This document shows, one piece after another, positions 43,699 to 52,352 of a stretch of DNA of 64,000 nt; the first letter of the stretch is position 1; each line of letters opens with the position of its first letter. Origin of the DNA: Anaerolineae bacterium (lineage in GTDB: Bacteria > Chloroflexota > Anaerolineae > Anaerolineales > Anaerolineaceae); NCBI GenBank assembly GCA_013314735.1, contig JABUFD010000001.1, forward strand, positions 248,001 to 312,000. Reading direction: 5' to 3'. Both the position numbers and the translations under genes were made by a program. Under the pieces are notes generated by a model. It was not told where the DNA came from. It saw only the letters and a program-made list of their open reading frames with translations, and made no database searches.

Positions 43699-44612
43699 GG
43701 TGAGACCTCCAGGGTAAGCTTCGCGCGGACAGCAGAAACCAGTTGGCGGAAGGTATCCTGAATGGCGGTGTTCTGCCTGACGAGTAATCCACCGCCGGCA
43801 ATCACCTCAGCAAATGCGCGTGAGTAAGGCAGCCGCCCGATGACCGGGTAGGGGAGCGCCTGAATGCGATCTTCGATGGTCTGATTTCCAAGCCCATCCC
43901 GGTTAACAATCACCGCTGCTGGCTTCTGCATCTGCTGCAGCAAGTTCACCATCAAATCGAGGTCATGCATGCCGAAAGGAGTGGGTTCTGTTACCAACAG
44001 CACCAGGTCGGCGTCGCGGATGGTTTCCACCACGGGACACGAAGTGCCGGGCGGTGCATCCAGAATCACCACATCCGGTACGGGAATTGTGCCTTCTATG
44101 GTTTGTTTTAGGGCGCTGATCAAAGGCGCAGCACTGGGTTGCCCAATCCCGAGTAATCCTTCCGCGAATTGCAATGAAGGGGTTACGGTGCCTTGATGGA
44201 TCTCGCCGATTTTTTCCGGCTGATCGTGGATGGCATGCTCCGGGCACACAAAGGCACAGACACCGCAGTCATGACACAGGTCAGAAAAGACCATTATGCG
44301 TGGCTGCGGCATCAGTGGGCTGTTGAGTATACTGATCGCATTGAATTGGCAGACATCCGCACATTGACCGCAATAGGTGCAGAGGGCTGGATCGATCTCC
44401 GGGATGTTCTTGTCGATATCACGGGTTTGTTGTATCTGTGGTCGTAAAAACAAATGCGCATCCGGCGCTTCCACATCACAATCCAACACCAGAACAGATT
44501 GTTCAGCCTGCCATGTATCGGCCAGATTGACGGCGATAGTAGTTTTCCCTGTACCGCCTTTCCCGCTGGCAACCGCGATTTTGAATGGTGAATGGTCGTT
44601 TTCCAGTCGCAT
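43695..44612 (-). CDS. MinD/ParA-like ATPase with two [4Fe-4S] ferredoxin inserts (first copy)
   Basis: A 305-residue paralogue of the next gene: Walker A 'VASGKGGTGKTTIAVNLADT', ferredoxin insert with 'CTYCGQCADVCQFNAI' and 'CHDCGVCAFVCPEHAI', and 'ILDAPPGTSCPVVETIRD'. Both four-Cys motifs are complete, so two cubane clusters are expected. Overlap by 4 nt with the second copy indicates coupling. The ATG at 44612 is 9 nt after the first NifX-like gene. Confidence 0.9.
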   Translation of the reverse strand: MRLENDHSPFKIAVASGKGGTGKTTIAVNLADTWQAEQSVLVLDCDVEAPDAHLFLRPQIQQTRDIDKNIPEIDPALCTYCGQCADVCQFNAISILNSPLMPQPRIMVFSDLCHDCGVCAFVCPEHAIHDQPEKIGEIHQGTVTPSLQFAEGLLGIGQPSAAPLISALKQTIEGTIPVPDVVILDAPPGTSCPVVETIRDADLVLLVTEPTPFGMHDLDLMVNLLQQMQKPAAVIVNRDGLGNQTIEDRIQALPYPVIGRLPYSRAFAEVIAGGGLLVRQNTAIQDTFRQLVSAVRAKLTLEVSP

Positions 44613-44621
44613 GGTTGCCAG

Positions 44622-44939
44622 TCAGTCTAGCATTGCGAGGATCGATTCCAGTGAAACCGCCGCAGCATTGGGGATGGATTCCATCTCGATTCCTGCACTA
44701 CCCAGCACCTGGGCCGCATTGGGCCCGAAAGCACCGCTGATGGCTTTTTGGATTCCCATGTCCAGCAGCATGCGGGAGGTTTCCACACCGGCGCCGTGGG
44801 CAGGCTGGTTTTCTGTATTGGATACAAATTCGATGGATTTGCTTTCTGTATCGTAGATGGCAAAATGATAGGCTCTCCCAAAGCGTGGATCCATGACCGT
44901 ATCACGGCGGGGATGTAGAATCGAAATGGCAATTTTCAT
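44622..44939 (-). CDS. NifX-like cofactor-family protein (first copy)
   Basis: A 105-residue protein starting 'MKIAISILHPRRDTVMDPRF' and containing 'FGRAYHFAIYDTESK' and 'SGAFGPNAAQVLGSAGIEM', the Nitro_FeMo-Co fold. It lacks the His-rich tail of the second copy. I placed the start at the ATG at 44939 because the family begins with MKIA; longer in-frame starts fall in the upstream DUF5320 gene. It likely carries a metal cluster delivered by the adjacent ATPases. Confidence 0.82.
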   Translation of the reverse strand: MKIAISILHPRRDTVMDPRFGRAYHFAIYDTESKSIEFVSNTENQPAHGAGVETSRMLLDMGIQKAISGAFGPNAAQVLGSAGIEMESIPNAAAVSLESILAMLD

Positions 44940-44952
44940 GGTTTTCCTGTGC

Positions 44953-45240
44953 TTAATCCTTAAGACTTTCATCAATGTCTTTGAGTTCCTGTTCCAGCCA
45001 TTGTTTGCGCTGGCGCAATGTTTCTTTGGTTTCGCCGGCAGCGGCTGGATTACCAAAGCCGCCCCGCATTCCCCATCCGCGGCCAAAGCCGAATCTGCGT
45101 CCGCCGAGGCCGGCGCGCCAAAAACGGCGTGCGCGGGGGAACCAACCGCCGCCCGTTTGTGGGGCGCCACTGCAGTCTCCCAATCCGCGTCCTGTCATTG
45201 GGCCCTCACCCATGGGTCCTGAATGATCTCTTGCTGGCAT
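44953..45240 (-). CDS. DUF5320-like Gly/Arg-rich small protein
   Basis: A 95-residue protein starting MPARDHSGPMGEGPMTGRG, then a Gly/Arg/Phe-rich middle and a helical acidic end ('KQWLEQELKDIDESLKD'). This pattern, 'GPMGxGPMTGRGxGxC', is the DUF5320 family, found with NifX-like and MinD-ferredoxin genes in anaerobes; its job is unknown. The ATG at 45240 has GGAGAAATAAC upstream, one base after the PadR stop. Confidence 0.8.
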   Translation of the reverse strand: MPARDHSGPMGEGPMTGRGLGDCSGAPQTGGGWFPRARRFWRAGLGGRRFGFGRGWGMRGGFGNPAAAGETKETLRQRKQWLEQELKDIDESLKD

Positions 45241-45241
45241 G

Positions 45242-45658
45242 TTATTTCTCCTTTTCACTTGAATTTGTCCAGTTATGATATGTTGTCAATACTTTTTGGA
45301 TATCCAGTTGAGTACGTTCCAGGTCATGAATCCACTCCTGCAGGAATTGCCTACCCTGAGGGGTGATCTGGTACATACGCCGCTGCGGTCCCTGGCTCTC
45401 GTCATCCCATTCGGACTGCACCAGGGAGAGGCTTTCCATGTCCCGCAGGTTGCGATACACCAGTGAGGGATCAAGAATTTCGACATCAAAGCCAAAACTT
45501 TCCAGGTCTGTCAGCAGGTTGTAGCCGTGGGAATTTTCCCTGGCCAACAACAGCAACAGGCATGGCTGGAGAAAATTGATGATACGCCTTCTGCGGCGTC
45601 CCTGTCCCATTCCTCGGCCAGCACCCCGGCCCATTCCTCTTCCATATCCAGGCGGCAT
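45242..45658 (-). CDS. PadR-family transcription regulator with Gly/Arg N-terminal tail
   Basis: A 138-residue winged-helix protein of the PadR family: 'FLQPCLLLLLARENSHGYNL' and 'VYRNLRDMESLSLVQSEWDD', with a C-terminal dimerisation helix. It has an unusual tail of GMGRGAGRGMGQGRRRRR before the domain, like the Gly/Arg stretch of the DUF5320 protein it precedes. It is the first gene of the NifX-ATPase operon and probably controls it. Confidence 0.88.
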   Translation of the reverse strand: MPPGYGRGMGRGAGRGMGQGRRRRRIINFLQPCLLLLLARENSHGYNLLTDLESFGFDVEILDPSLVYRNLRDMESLSLVQSEWDDESQGPQRRMYQITPQGRQFLQEWIHDLERTQLDIQKVLTTYHNWTNSSEKEK

Positions 45659-45675
45659 GGTTGTTGTCTCCTTCC

Positions 45676-45728
45676 ACTATTGACGATCTGTATATATAAT
45701 AACTATCTATAGACAAATTGTCAATAGT
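45676..45728 (-). promoter_or_regulatory. Promoter and likely PadR operator of the NifX-ATPase operon
   Basis: On the minus strand TTGACA (45719-45724), a 17-nt spacer and TATTAT (45696-45701) form a strong promoter. Around it lie an inverted repeat, ACTATTGAC (45676-45684) with GTCAATAGT (45720-45728), and the palindrome TCTATAGA (45706-45713) between the -35 and -10. Such placement fits autoregulation by the PadR protein. Confidence 0.6.
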
Positions 45729-45771
45729 TAATTGTTCCTTATTATGAATGCGTCCATGCTGCCGGGGTGGA

Positions 45772-46596
45772 TCAAAGAGAGGCGCGCTGGCGGGAGATTT
45801 CGTACAGGATGATCGAAGTGGCGCAGGCGACGTTCATGGACGAGGCGGAGCCAGACATGGGGATGGTGTACATCTCATCACACAGGGAGCGATTGTTTTC
45901 ACTCAATCCTGCGGTTTCATTACCAATAAATACCACGGTGGGGCGGGTCAGATCGCCGTCAGCAATCGGGCGGTTGGATTTGGCGCTGGTGCCAATGGTC
46001 TGCAAGCCTGGCAGCGACTGCCGCAATTCTTCAATCCAGGGAATCAAATCCTGGAAGGAAGCCAGCGTGACAACCGGCACGGCAAAAAAGGAACCGGTGG
46101 TGGCGCGGATGGTTTCAGGATCATACAGATCAGCGGCATGGCCGGTGATCACAATCCCATCCACGCCCAGCGCATCGCTGGAGCGGATAATGGTGCCCAG
46201 GTTGCCGGGGCTGGAAGGCCGGTCCAGCACGAGGAACACTCCGGACTCTTTCACCGGAATGCGTACCAGGCTTTCTTCCGGCATCTGCACCAGGGCGATG
46301 ATCTCGGAAGTGTCTTCCTTTTGGCTGATTTTGTCCATCAACTGTTGCGGCAGGCTGTAATGGCGTTGGACAGGGATATTTAGCAGCATGTCCTGTGCCC
46401 AACTGGAAAGTTTCCGGTCACGGGAGTAGATGAAGGCATTGATCTGCCAGCGGTATTGGACAGCATTGTTGATGGCGCGTACGCCTTCGACGAAAAATTC
46501 CCGTGCGCGGAAACGCTTGGTGCGGTTGCGGCGCAGGGTTTCAATGTACTGGAAATCGTTGTTCTCGGTGTGGATGACAATCTGCTGCGGAGCCAT
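45772..46596 (-). CDS. SpoU/TrmH-family RNA 2'-O-methyltransferase
   Basis: A 274-residue SPOUT methyltransferase that modifies ribose in rRNA or tRNA. The trefoil-knot motifs are 'VFLVLDRPSSPGNLGTIIRS', 'VVFIGNETAGLSE' and 'IPMSGSASSMNVACATSIIL'. The N-terminal domain (to about 110) is the substrate-binding L30e-like kind. The ATG at 46596 shares its last base with the stop of the upstream gene (TGATG), so translation is coupled to the URO-D-like gene. Confidence 0.9.
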   Translation of the reverse strand: MAPQQIVIHTENNDFQYIETLRRNRTKRFRAREFFVEGVRAINNAVQYRWQINAFIYSRDRKLSSWAQDMLLNIPVQRHYSLPQQLMDKISQKEDTSEIIALVQMPEESLVRIPVKESGVFLVLDRPSSPGNLGTIIRSSDALGVDGIVITGHAADLYDPETIRATTGSFFAVPVVTLASFQDLIPWIEELRQSLPGLQTIGTSAKSNRPIADGDLTRPTVVFIGNETAGLSENNRSLCDEMYTIPMSGSASSMNVACATSIILYEISRQRASL

Positions 46597-47666
46597 CACC
46601 TGCCGGCCTCCTGCTCGCGGATGATCTGGGCAGCCTCGATCATCGCCATATACCCATCGACCGGGACGTAATGCGGGATGGAGTTGCCCGATCCCAGCGC
46701 ATAGCCATATGCGGTGCGGCGGAAACGGGTCGCTTTCTCCACCACATCTGTCGTGATCTGGGCAGGCGTTTTTTGGCACAGGATATCGACATCAATCCCA
46801 CCGAATAAACCGATCCGACTGCCGTAGCGTTCAATCCAGGTATCAAAGGGGGCGATAATATCCTCGTTGGAATGTTTGGCATTGATACCCAGTTGGATCA
46901 CATCTTCCATTATGGGGAAAATTTTGCCGCAGGAATGGTACAGGAACGGTTTCCCCGCCATTTTCACCTGCGAGATGACCTTTTCATATTGGGGGATGAC
47001 ATGGCGGCGGATGGTGCCGGGAGAAACCAGGGTGCTGGTCTTAAAACCCAGGTCATCGCCAAAGCGGCAGACACAGAACACGTCGCTGTAATCCTGCAGG
47101 AATTGCTGCCAGATCACGGCCATCAACTCGCCGATGCGATTGTAGAGGTCTGCGAATAATTCAGGATCGTCTGCTTGCATATAGGCCAGGTATTCATAAC
47201 CGACCAGGTCTTCGCTGATCTCGAATGCGCCGTTGCCAACCCCGCCGATGGCTTGCATTCCCGGGGGCAGATTGCGCCGCAGCGCCTGGAATTGGGGATG
47301 TGCCAGTGCCCAGAACCGTTCTGGCAGTTCCGCCCACGGGTATTGTTCAAAATCCTGACGGCTCTGGATAGGGCCCTTTTTCCCGCCCATGATGGCACCG
47401 CCATCCGGCAGGATGCTGGTGATGCAGACCTCAAACGAAACCGTATCATAGGTCATCACCTGCCAGAAGCGGCAGTAGTTGCGGAAGAATTCTTCGCGGT
47501 CGCTTGTATCGCCGGATGCCAATGTGCCAAACGCCGTGTTCAGCACAGCTTCCATCGTTTCCACACTGATGATGTGTTCATACACCGGCAGCCGCGCCGG
47601 TCGGCGGTTGGCCAGCACATCCACGATATGGCGGTAATCATTCTGAAAATCGGTTGTCGGCAGCAT
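46596..47666 (-). CDS. URO-D/MtaA-like methyltransferase family protein
   Basis: A 356-residue TIM-barrel protein of the uroporphyrinogen decarboxylase superfamily. The zinc-type 'FLYHSCGKIFPIMEDVIQLG' motif and 'LFGGIDVDILCQKTPAQI' resemble corrinoid-linked methyltransferases such as MtaA and CmuA more than true HemE. It may move methyl groups, but no corrinoid protein gene is nearby. The ATG at 47666 has GAGG upstream; the open frame extends 57 codons further but that part has no family match. Coupled to the RNA methyltransferase. Confidence 0.75.
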   Translation of the reverse strand: MLPTTDFQNDYRHIVDVLANRRPARLPVYEHIISVETMEAVLNTAFGTLASGDTSDREEFFRNYCRFWQVMTYDTVSFEVCITSILPDGGAIMGGKKGPIQSRQDFEQYPWAELPERFWALAHPQFQALRRNLPPGMQAIGGVGNGAFEISEDLVGYEYLAYMQADDPELFADLYNRIGELMAVIWQQFLQDYSDVFCVCRFGDDLGFKTSTLVSPGTIRRHVIPQYEKVISQVKMAGKPFLYHSCGKIFPIMEDVIQLGINAKHSNEDIIAPFDTWIERYGSRIGLFGGIDVDILCQKTPAQITTDVVEKATRFRRTAYGYALGSGNSIPHYVPVDGYMAMIEAAQIIREQEAGR

Positions 47667-47778
47667 CAGGACCTCGCATTGATTATGATTGATACAGTTA
47701 AGAGGAATTATACCTGCCCTGCCTGCATGCCGGTGAAAATAAAAAAGTGCTTTCGAAACCGATACAAAGGCTTTTCGC

Positions 47779-48450
47779 CTAAAACAAGAAATGGCGGAGG
47801 AGGAGCAATGCCGAGTTGTGCAGTCCATGGGCCACACCGGTGGTCAGGGTGGAGCCGTTTTTCAGGATAAGCCGCAGGCTTCCCCAGGCGCAGCCCAGCA
47901 GGAAGGTTAATATCACCTGCAGGAAATCCTGCCCGACCGGGAAATGCATCCATCCAAACAGGAAAGCCGAAACCAGTACGGATACGGGCCTGGAAAAACC
48001 GGCATGTACCAGCTTGCCGAGGATGTAACCGCGGAAAACCAGCTCTTCAACCAAACCGACAAACAACACCTGGTGGACGATCGCCAATGCCATCCTGCCT
48101 GCTTGATCGAACTTCCCAGGCAGAAGCCAGTCCGGGTTCATGCCCAATGCCAGCGGTATGCCAACAAACAGCAGCAAGACACCCGCGAAGATTGGGAGTG
48201 CCAGCAGAATCTGTGTGCCAGGGGAGTCTTTCTTGTAGCCCAGAACGGGTACAGGGTCCTTGAATACCTTCATCGATCCCAGCACCATGCCTCCCATTAG
48301 CAAGTACAGGGCGAACTTGATCAGCATCTCGGCAGTGTAGCTGGCTGCCAGGGAACGGAGTGCAGGGGCTGTGACCACGATCAACATCACACCGAGGTAC
48401 ACAACACCGATATGCAGGATGGTTCGTCGTTTCTGTGTTTTGGCTGCCAT
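47779..48450 (-). CDS. CPBP-family intramembrane metalloprotease (CAAX/Abi)
   Basis: A 223-residue membrane protein of the CPBP family. The three motifs that build the active site are present: 'VGLVEELVFRGYI' (EExxxR), 'AFLFGWMHFP' (FxxxH) and 'GLHNSALLL' (HxxxN). Members cut prenylated or signal-anchored substrates, or have unclear roles in stress and bacteriocin immunity. It lies between the URO-D-like gene and the ABC cluster on the same strand and may be independent. Confidence 0.85.
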   Translation of the reverse strand: MAAKTQKRRTILHIGVVYLGVMLIVVTAPALRSLAASYTAEMLIKFALYLLMGGMVLGSMKVFKDPVPVLGYKKDSPGTQILLALPIFAGVLLLFVGIPLALGMNPDWLLPGKFDQAGRMALAIVHQVLFVGLVEELVFRGYILGKLVHAGFSRPVSVLVSAFLFGWMHFPVGQDFLQVILTFLLGCAWGSLRLILKNGSTLTTGVAHGLHNSALLLLRHFLF

Positions 48451-48483
48451 GTGTATCTTCCTGGGACTGATATCAGCGCATCA

Positions 48484-49806
48484 TTATTCGTATTTCAAGG
48501 CTTTCACTGGTTCCAGCCGGGTGGCGTTGACGGCCGGGAAAAACCCACTGGCAACACCGATAAAGGTGGCGAACAATAGGGCAAATAACAGTAGCCAGGG
48601 GGGGGTGCTGGTACTCAATCCGCCGCCAAAACCACCGCCCTGCTGCATTTGGGACGCCAGGATCGAGGTGGCTACCACGTTAAAGGCCTTGCTGAACAGC
48701 CAGCCGAAGAAAGCGCCGCCCAACCCACCAATGAAACCAATCCCGGCAGCTTCGCCCAGGAAGATGCGTAAGACATCATTATTGGTTGCGCCGATCGCCT
48801 TCATCAGGCCGATCTCATGGGTGCGTTCGAGGATTGCCATGGTCATCGTGTTGGCAATGCCAATCGCCGCCACCAGCAGGGCGATCGCGCCGATACCGCC
48901 AAAAACGATCTGCAGCACCATGAAGTAACTGTTAACGCCTTCCACCATGCTTTGCGGGGAAAAAGCCTGGAACCCCATCTCGTTAATGGCATTGGTCAGG
49001 TCGGTTACATATTCAACGGATTCCGCTTTGACGATCACGCGCTGGTAGCCATCTTTGTTGCGGTTGATGCGTTTACCGCCGTTGAACCAGGTGTTCCATT
49101 CATCCAGCTGGCTCATCGTAACATACATGCTCCAGTCCGATTCACCCTGGGTTTCCTCCAGGATACCAACCACCCGCAGCTGGAGGGTTTTCTTGATTTC
49201 CTCGCCGTCACTGGTGTATTTGGTCATCACCAGTTTCAATTGCTGTCCCATCAAGTCCGGTGGTTCCGCCACTTCCTGCCCTGGGCGGTAATTGGGGTCA
49301 TAATAATTCATTGGCACCTGGCTGCCAATAATGACGGTGCCTTTTTGCAGATCGACATCGCCGACTGCCGCTTCCAACTCGAGGTAAGGCAATTTCTCAG
49401 GATCTACGCCGACAAAATTCGCCCAGTATTCCATCTTGCCGTAGGTCAATTGCCCCCAACCCATCAAGTAGTCCAGCGGAATCACCGAGGCCACGCCCGG
49501 CAGCGCTGCGATTTCCTCGAGGGCTGCCGGTGTGAGCTTTTTCTGCTGGGAAGATGATCCTGTATCACCCTTCCCACCGGCTTCGACCGCGTACATATCT
49601 TCCCATACCGGGTTGACCTCAATCCGGGTCAGGTCGCTGATTCCCCACAGATTTTCCGTGGCGCTTTTCTGCAGGCCAATCCCGAGGGATACCAGCACGA
49701 CCACTGCGGCGGTGCCGATGATCACGCCAATGGCGGTCAGCAGCACGCGACCCTTGTGGCGGCTGAGGTTCTCAAGGATCAGGCGCAGCAAATCAACCAG
49801 GCGCAT
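48484..49806 (-). CDS. ABC transporter permease, MacB/FtsX type
   Basis: A 440-residue permease with one N-terminal helix (about 18-40), a large external MacB_PCD-like domain and three C-terminal helices of the FtsX fold, including 'IANTMTMAILERTHEIGLMKAIGAT', a hallmark loop. MacB-type systems transmit force across the membrane rather than move small solutes. It starts 3 nt after the CARDB-like surface gene stop, and with the ATPase and YIP1 protein forms one operon. Confidence 0.9.
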   Translation of the reverse strand: MRLVDLLRLILENLSRHKGRVLLTAIGVIIGTAAVVVLVSLGIGLQKSATENLWGISDLTRIEVNPVWEDMYAVEAGGKGDTGSSSQQKKLTPAALEEIAALPGVASVIPLDYLMGWGQLTYGKMEYWANFVGVDPEKLPYLELEAAVGDVDLQKGTVIIGSQVPMNYYDPNYRPGQEVAEPPDLMGQQLKLVMTKYTSDGEEIKKTLQLRVVGILEETQGESDWSMYVTMSQLDEWNTWFNGGKRINRNKDGYQRVIVKAESVEYVTDLTNAINEMGFQAFSPQSMVEGVNSYFMVLQIVFGGIGAIALLVAAIGIANTMTMAILERTHEIGLMKAIGATNNDVLRIFLGEAAGIGFIGGLGGAFFGWLFSKAFNVVATSILASQMQQGGGFGGGLSTSTPPWLLLFALLFATFIGVASGFFPAVNATRLEPVKALKYE

Positions 49807-49809
49807 CGG

Positions 49810-51606
49810 TCAGCCTCCTTTGCCGCCGGGGATCGGTTCAATATACATTTCCTCTTCCACCGGCATCATCATCTCATCCGGTTGGGATGTGCCGCTATCG
49901 AGGCCCAGCAGGCCAAGGATGAAACGCCATACCTTCTGGAAGAAAGTTTCCGGCTGACCGGGTTCCATACCGCCCTGGGAGGGATCGACAAACTCACCTT
50001 CCGCCGGGGGTTCAAACACCGGCATCGGTTCCACGACCAGCTCGAAGGTCTGTTCGATGGTGCGGCTCTGATTGAAGTCATCGGTGTAATTGACTGTGAC
50101 CGTAATCGTCATCGGTCCTTCCACCATCGGCCAGGCGGTGGCGTCCATGGTGTAATACCCGCCCGGTTCCAACGCGCCCACCAGCAGGCTGTTTTCGGTG
50201 ATCTCCGCATTGGCCGAGGTCACCACCATATTACCCAGTACGGCCGTGGTCTTTCCAAGGTTGGTGATCTGCAGCGGCAGCATGGCCGGCTGCCCGGCAA
50301 ACAACACACCGGGGTCGCGGTAGAAGCCGACCTCGACCATGGGCAGTTGATAGACCAGGAGCGTGATCACCTGGTCATCCACCACGCGTTTGCCCTCGGC
50401 ATCCTCATACACAAACGAAATTTTAAAGGGGTAGGCACCCGGGGTGGTGGTGACATTGACGATCAACTGGACGCTGGTTTGCAAGGTGGCGCCAGCGGAG
50501 ATACTGTCGAGGAAGATGATATTGGAAGAACCCAATGGGCCGAAATGGGTCAGGTCGGCGCTGCCACCGCTCATCCCGCCTCCGCCGCTGGTGCTGCCGT
50601 CCGTGCCGGGCTGCACGCTTTCCACGCCGCCACCCAGCACCATGGTCACTTTCCTGGCGTCGTCCAACCCCATGTTGTTGATCACAAGGGTCAATTGGAA
50701 CAGGCTGCCGGGCTGCAGCGGTTCAATATCGGTGGTGTAGCTGTTGACCACCAACTGGGCGGAGGCGTCCGGGTTTGGCGTGGGGGTGGGGGTGGGAGCG
50801 GTATATACCGGCGTCTTCAGGTTGATGGTGAGGGTGAAGGTTTCGCTGTACTGTGTGCCATTGACATCGGAATAAGACACATTCACCTGGATCGTGCCGG
50901 AATCATAGCCCCACATGGAAAAATTGGCGCGCATCGGCTGGGTAATGGAAACGGTGCTGCCTGCGCCAAGTTCGGCGATGTGGCGCACCCCACCGGTTTC
51001 CAGCGGGAGGAAGTCGCTGCTTTCAAAGGCCACCACCACACTGCCGGCCAGGGTGGGGCCGCTGTTGCGCAGTTTCAGGGTAAGGGTGAAGTCATTGCCG
51101 GGGGTGATAGGCTGATCACCGGCTGAATAGGACTCGACCCCGATCAACGGCCGCCGGTAGGGTTCCGCGGTGTTGGTGGGGGAAGGGGGAATGTAAGCGA
51201 TGGTGGTGAGGGTGATACTCTCGTATTCGTCAGAACTTTGGTCGTAAACAAAAACGTAGGTTGAAAAAGTATCACCAGATATTGCTCCTGCAGGGACGGT
51301 GACGAGTACATTAAATGTGCCTGTAGTATCTGGGTCGATTGTTACTGGGCTGGGGCAAGGTTCTGATATTCCATCACAAGTAATTGTGTAAGTGTTGGAC
51401 GTTAATGTCTTATTGTTGATCGAAAAGGCATATGTCACAGAAGTTCCTGGAGGGCCCGATTTTGATGTGCTGTCGACTGTCAGATCAAAACCTTCCGCGC
51501 TGGGTGTGTCAGCTTGGCGCGGGATCATGGCCATGCCGAACAGCAAGGTCAGGACCAGGAGGATGCCCATCCCGGCCAGCAGTTGTTTGTGGTTGTTGTG
51601 TTTCAT
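49810..51606 (-). CDS. Exported CARDB/COG1361-like surface protein
   Basis: A 598-residue protein with an N-terminal signal anchor (about 10-27) and at least three Ig-like CARDB/NEW3-type beta-sandwich domains (about 40-135, 155-265 and 280-410, then a fourth-like segment to 530), each with 'NNSGPTLAG' or 'TNLGKT' type strands. A Thr/Pro linker (TPTPTPNP) separates two of them. The C-terminus has an amphipathic helix and an acidic tail. Proteins like this flank MacB-type ABC genes in Archaea and Chloroflexota. It overlaps the ATPase gene by 4 nt (ATGA). Confidence 0.78.
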   Translation of the reverse strand: MKHNNHKQLLAGMGILLVLTLLFGMAMIPRQADTPSAEGFDLTVDSTSKSGPPGTSVTYAFSINNKTLTSNTYTITCDGISEPCPSPVTIDPDTTGTFNVLVTVPAGAISGDTFSTYVFVYDQSSDEYESITLTTIAYIPPSPTNTAEPYRRPLIGVESYSAGDQPITPGNDFTLTLKLRNSGPTLAGSVVVAFESSDFLPLETGGVRHIAELGAGSTVSITQPMRANFSMWGYDSGTIQVNVSYSDVNGTQYSETFTLTINLKTPVYTAPTPTPTPNPDASAQLVVNSYTTDIEPLQPGSLFQLTLVINNMGLDDARKVTMVLGGGVESVQPGTDGSTSGGGGMSGGSADLTHFGPLGSSNIIFLDSISAGATLQTSVQLIVNVTTTPGAYPFKISFVYEDAEGKRVVDDQVITLLVYQLPMVEVGFYRDPGVLFAGQPAMLPLQITNLGKTTAVLGNMVVTSANAEITENSLLVGALEPGGYYTMDATAWPMVEGPMTITVTVNYTDDFNQSRTIEQTFELVVEPMPVFEPPAEGEFVDPSQGGMEPGQPETFFQKVWRFILGLLGLDSGTSQPDEMMMPVEEEMYIEPIPGGKGG

Positions 51607-52343
51607 GGTTGTTCTCCCTCTTCCATTTCGTCATCGAGTAATGCGAATGAAGATGCGTTTTGAAATTCCTGTTCCGTCACAATTTTACCGTCCAACAGGT
51701 AAATGACATGGGTGGCAAATTGTTTCATGCGTTCGTCATGCGATACCACCACCACGGTTTTCCCCTGCTGGTAATACTCATGCAGCATGCGCATGATGCG
51801 CTGCCCGCTGGTGGTGTCGAGGTTGCCGGTGGGTTCATCCGCCAGGATCAGGGGCGGATCATTGACCATGGCCCGTGCAAAGGCCACCCGCTGCTGCTGG
51901 CCGCCGGACAATTCGGTGGGCTTGTGTTTGGCGCGGTTGGCCAGTCCCACCTGCTCCAGCAGGCTGGTGGCGCGCTGGCGGCGTTTGGCACGGCTGGTGC
52001 CGGCAAACCACATCGGGAAACTGACATTTTCCAGCGCGGTCATGGTGCTGACCAGGTTGAAAGATTGAAAAATAAATCCCACCGTTTTGCGGCGGTAGAG
52101 TGCCAGGTTGATATCATTGGTGAAATCAACGGGCTTGCCGTTGACCAGCACTTCACCTTTGGTTGGTTTGTCCAAACCACCGACCAGGTACAACAGGGTC
52201 GACTTGCCGGAACCGGACGGACCCATGATGACCGTGAAAGAATGGGCTGGAATAATCAGGTCAACGCCATCGAGAGCGCGCACCACCTGGTCGCCCATTT
52301 TGAAGATTTTTTCCAGACTACGTACTTCAATCTCTGCGCTCAT
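51603..52343 (-). CDS. ABC transporter ATPase, MacB/LolD type
   Basis: A 246-residue ABC ATPase with Walker A '[18 protein letters not shown]', signature '[15 protein letters not shown]', Walker B '[12 protein letters not shown]' and the '[10 protein letters not shown]' H-loop. It closely follows the LolD/MacB pattern and pairs with the FtsX-type permease downstream. The last residues (EEGEQP) overlap the surface protein gene start. Confidence 0.94.
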   Translation of the reverse strand: MSAEIEVRSLEKIFKMGDQVVRALDGVDLIIPAHSFTVIMGPSGSGKSTLLYLVGGLDKPTKGEVLVNGKPVDFTNDINLALYRRKTVGFIFQSFNLVSTMTALENVSFPMWFAGTSRAKRRQRATSLLEQVGLANRAKHKPTELSGGQQQRVAFARAMVNDPPLILADEPTGNLDTTSGQRIMRMLHEYYQQGKTVVVVSHDERMKQFATHVIYLLDGKIVTEQEFQNASSFALLDDEMEEGEQP

Positions 52344-52352
52344 CGGTCCTCT

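Noticed and set aside
49756-51126. Plus-strand frame of about 450 codons antisense to the CARDB-like surface gene
   Set aside because: His/Gly/Gln-rich antisense shadow without domains; the minus-strand gene has a signal peptide and a good start.
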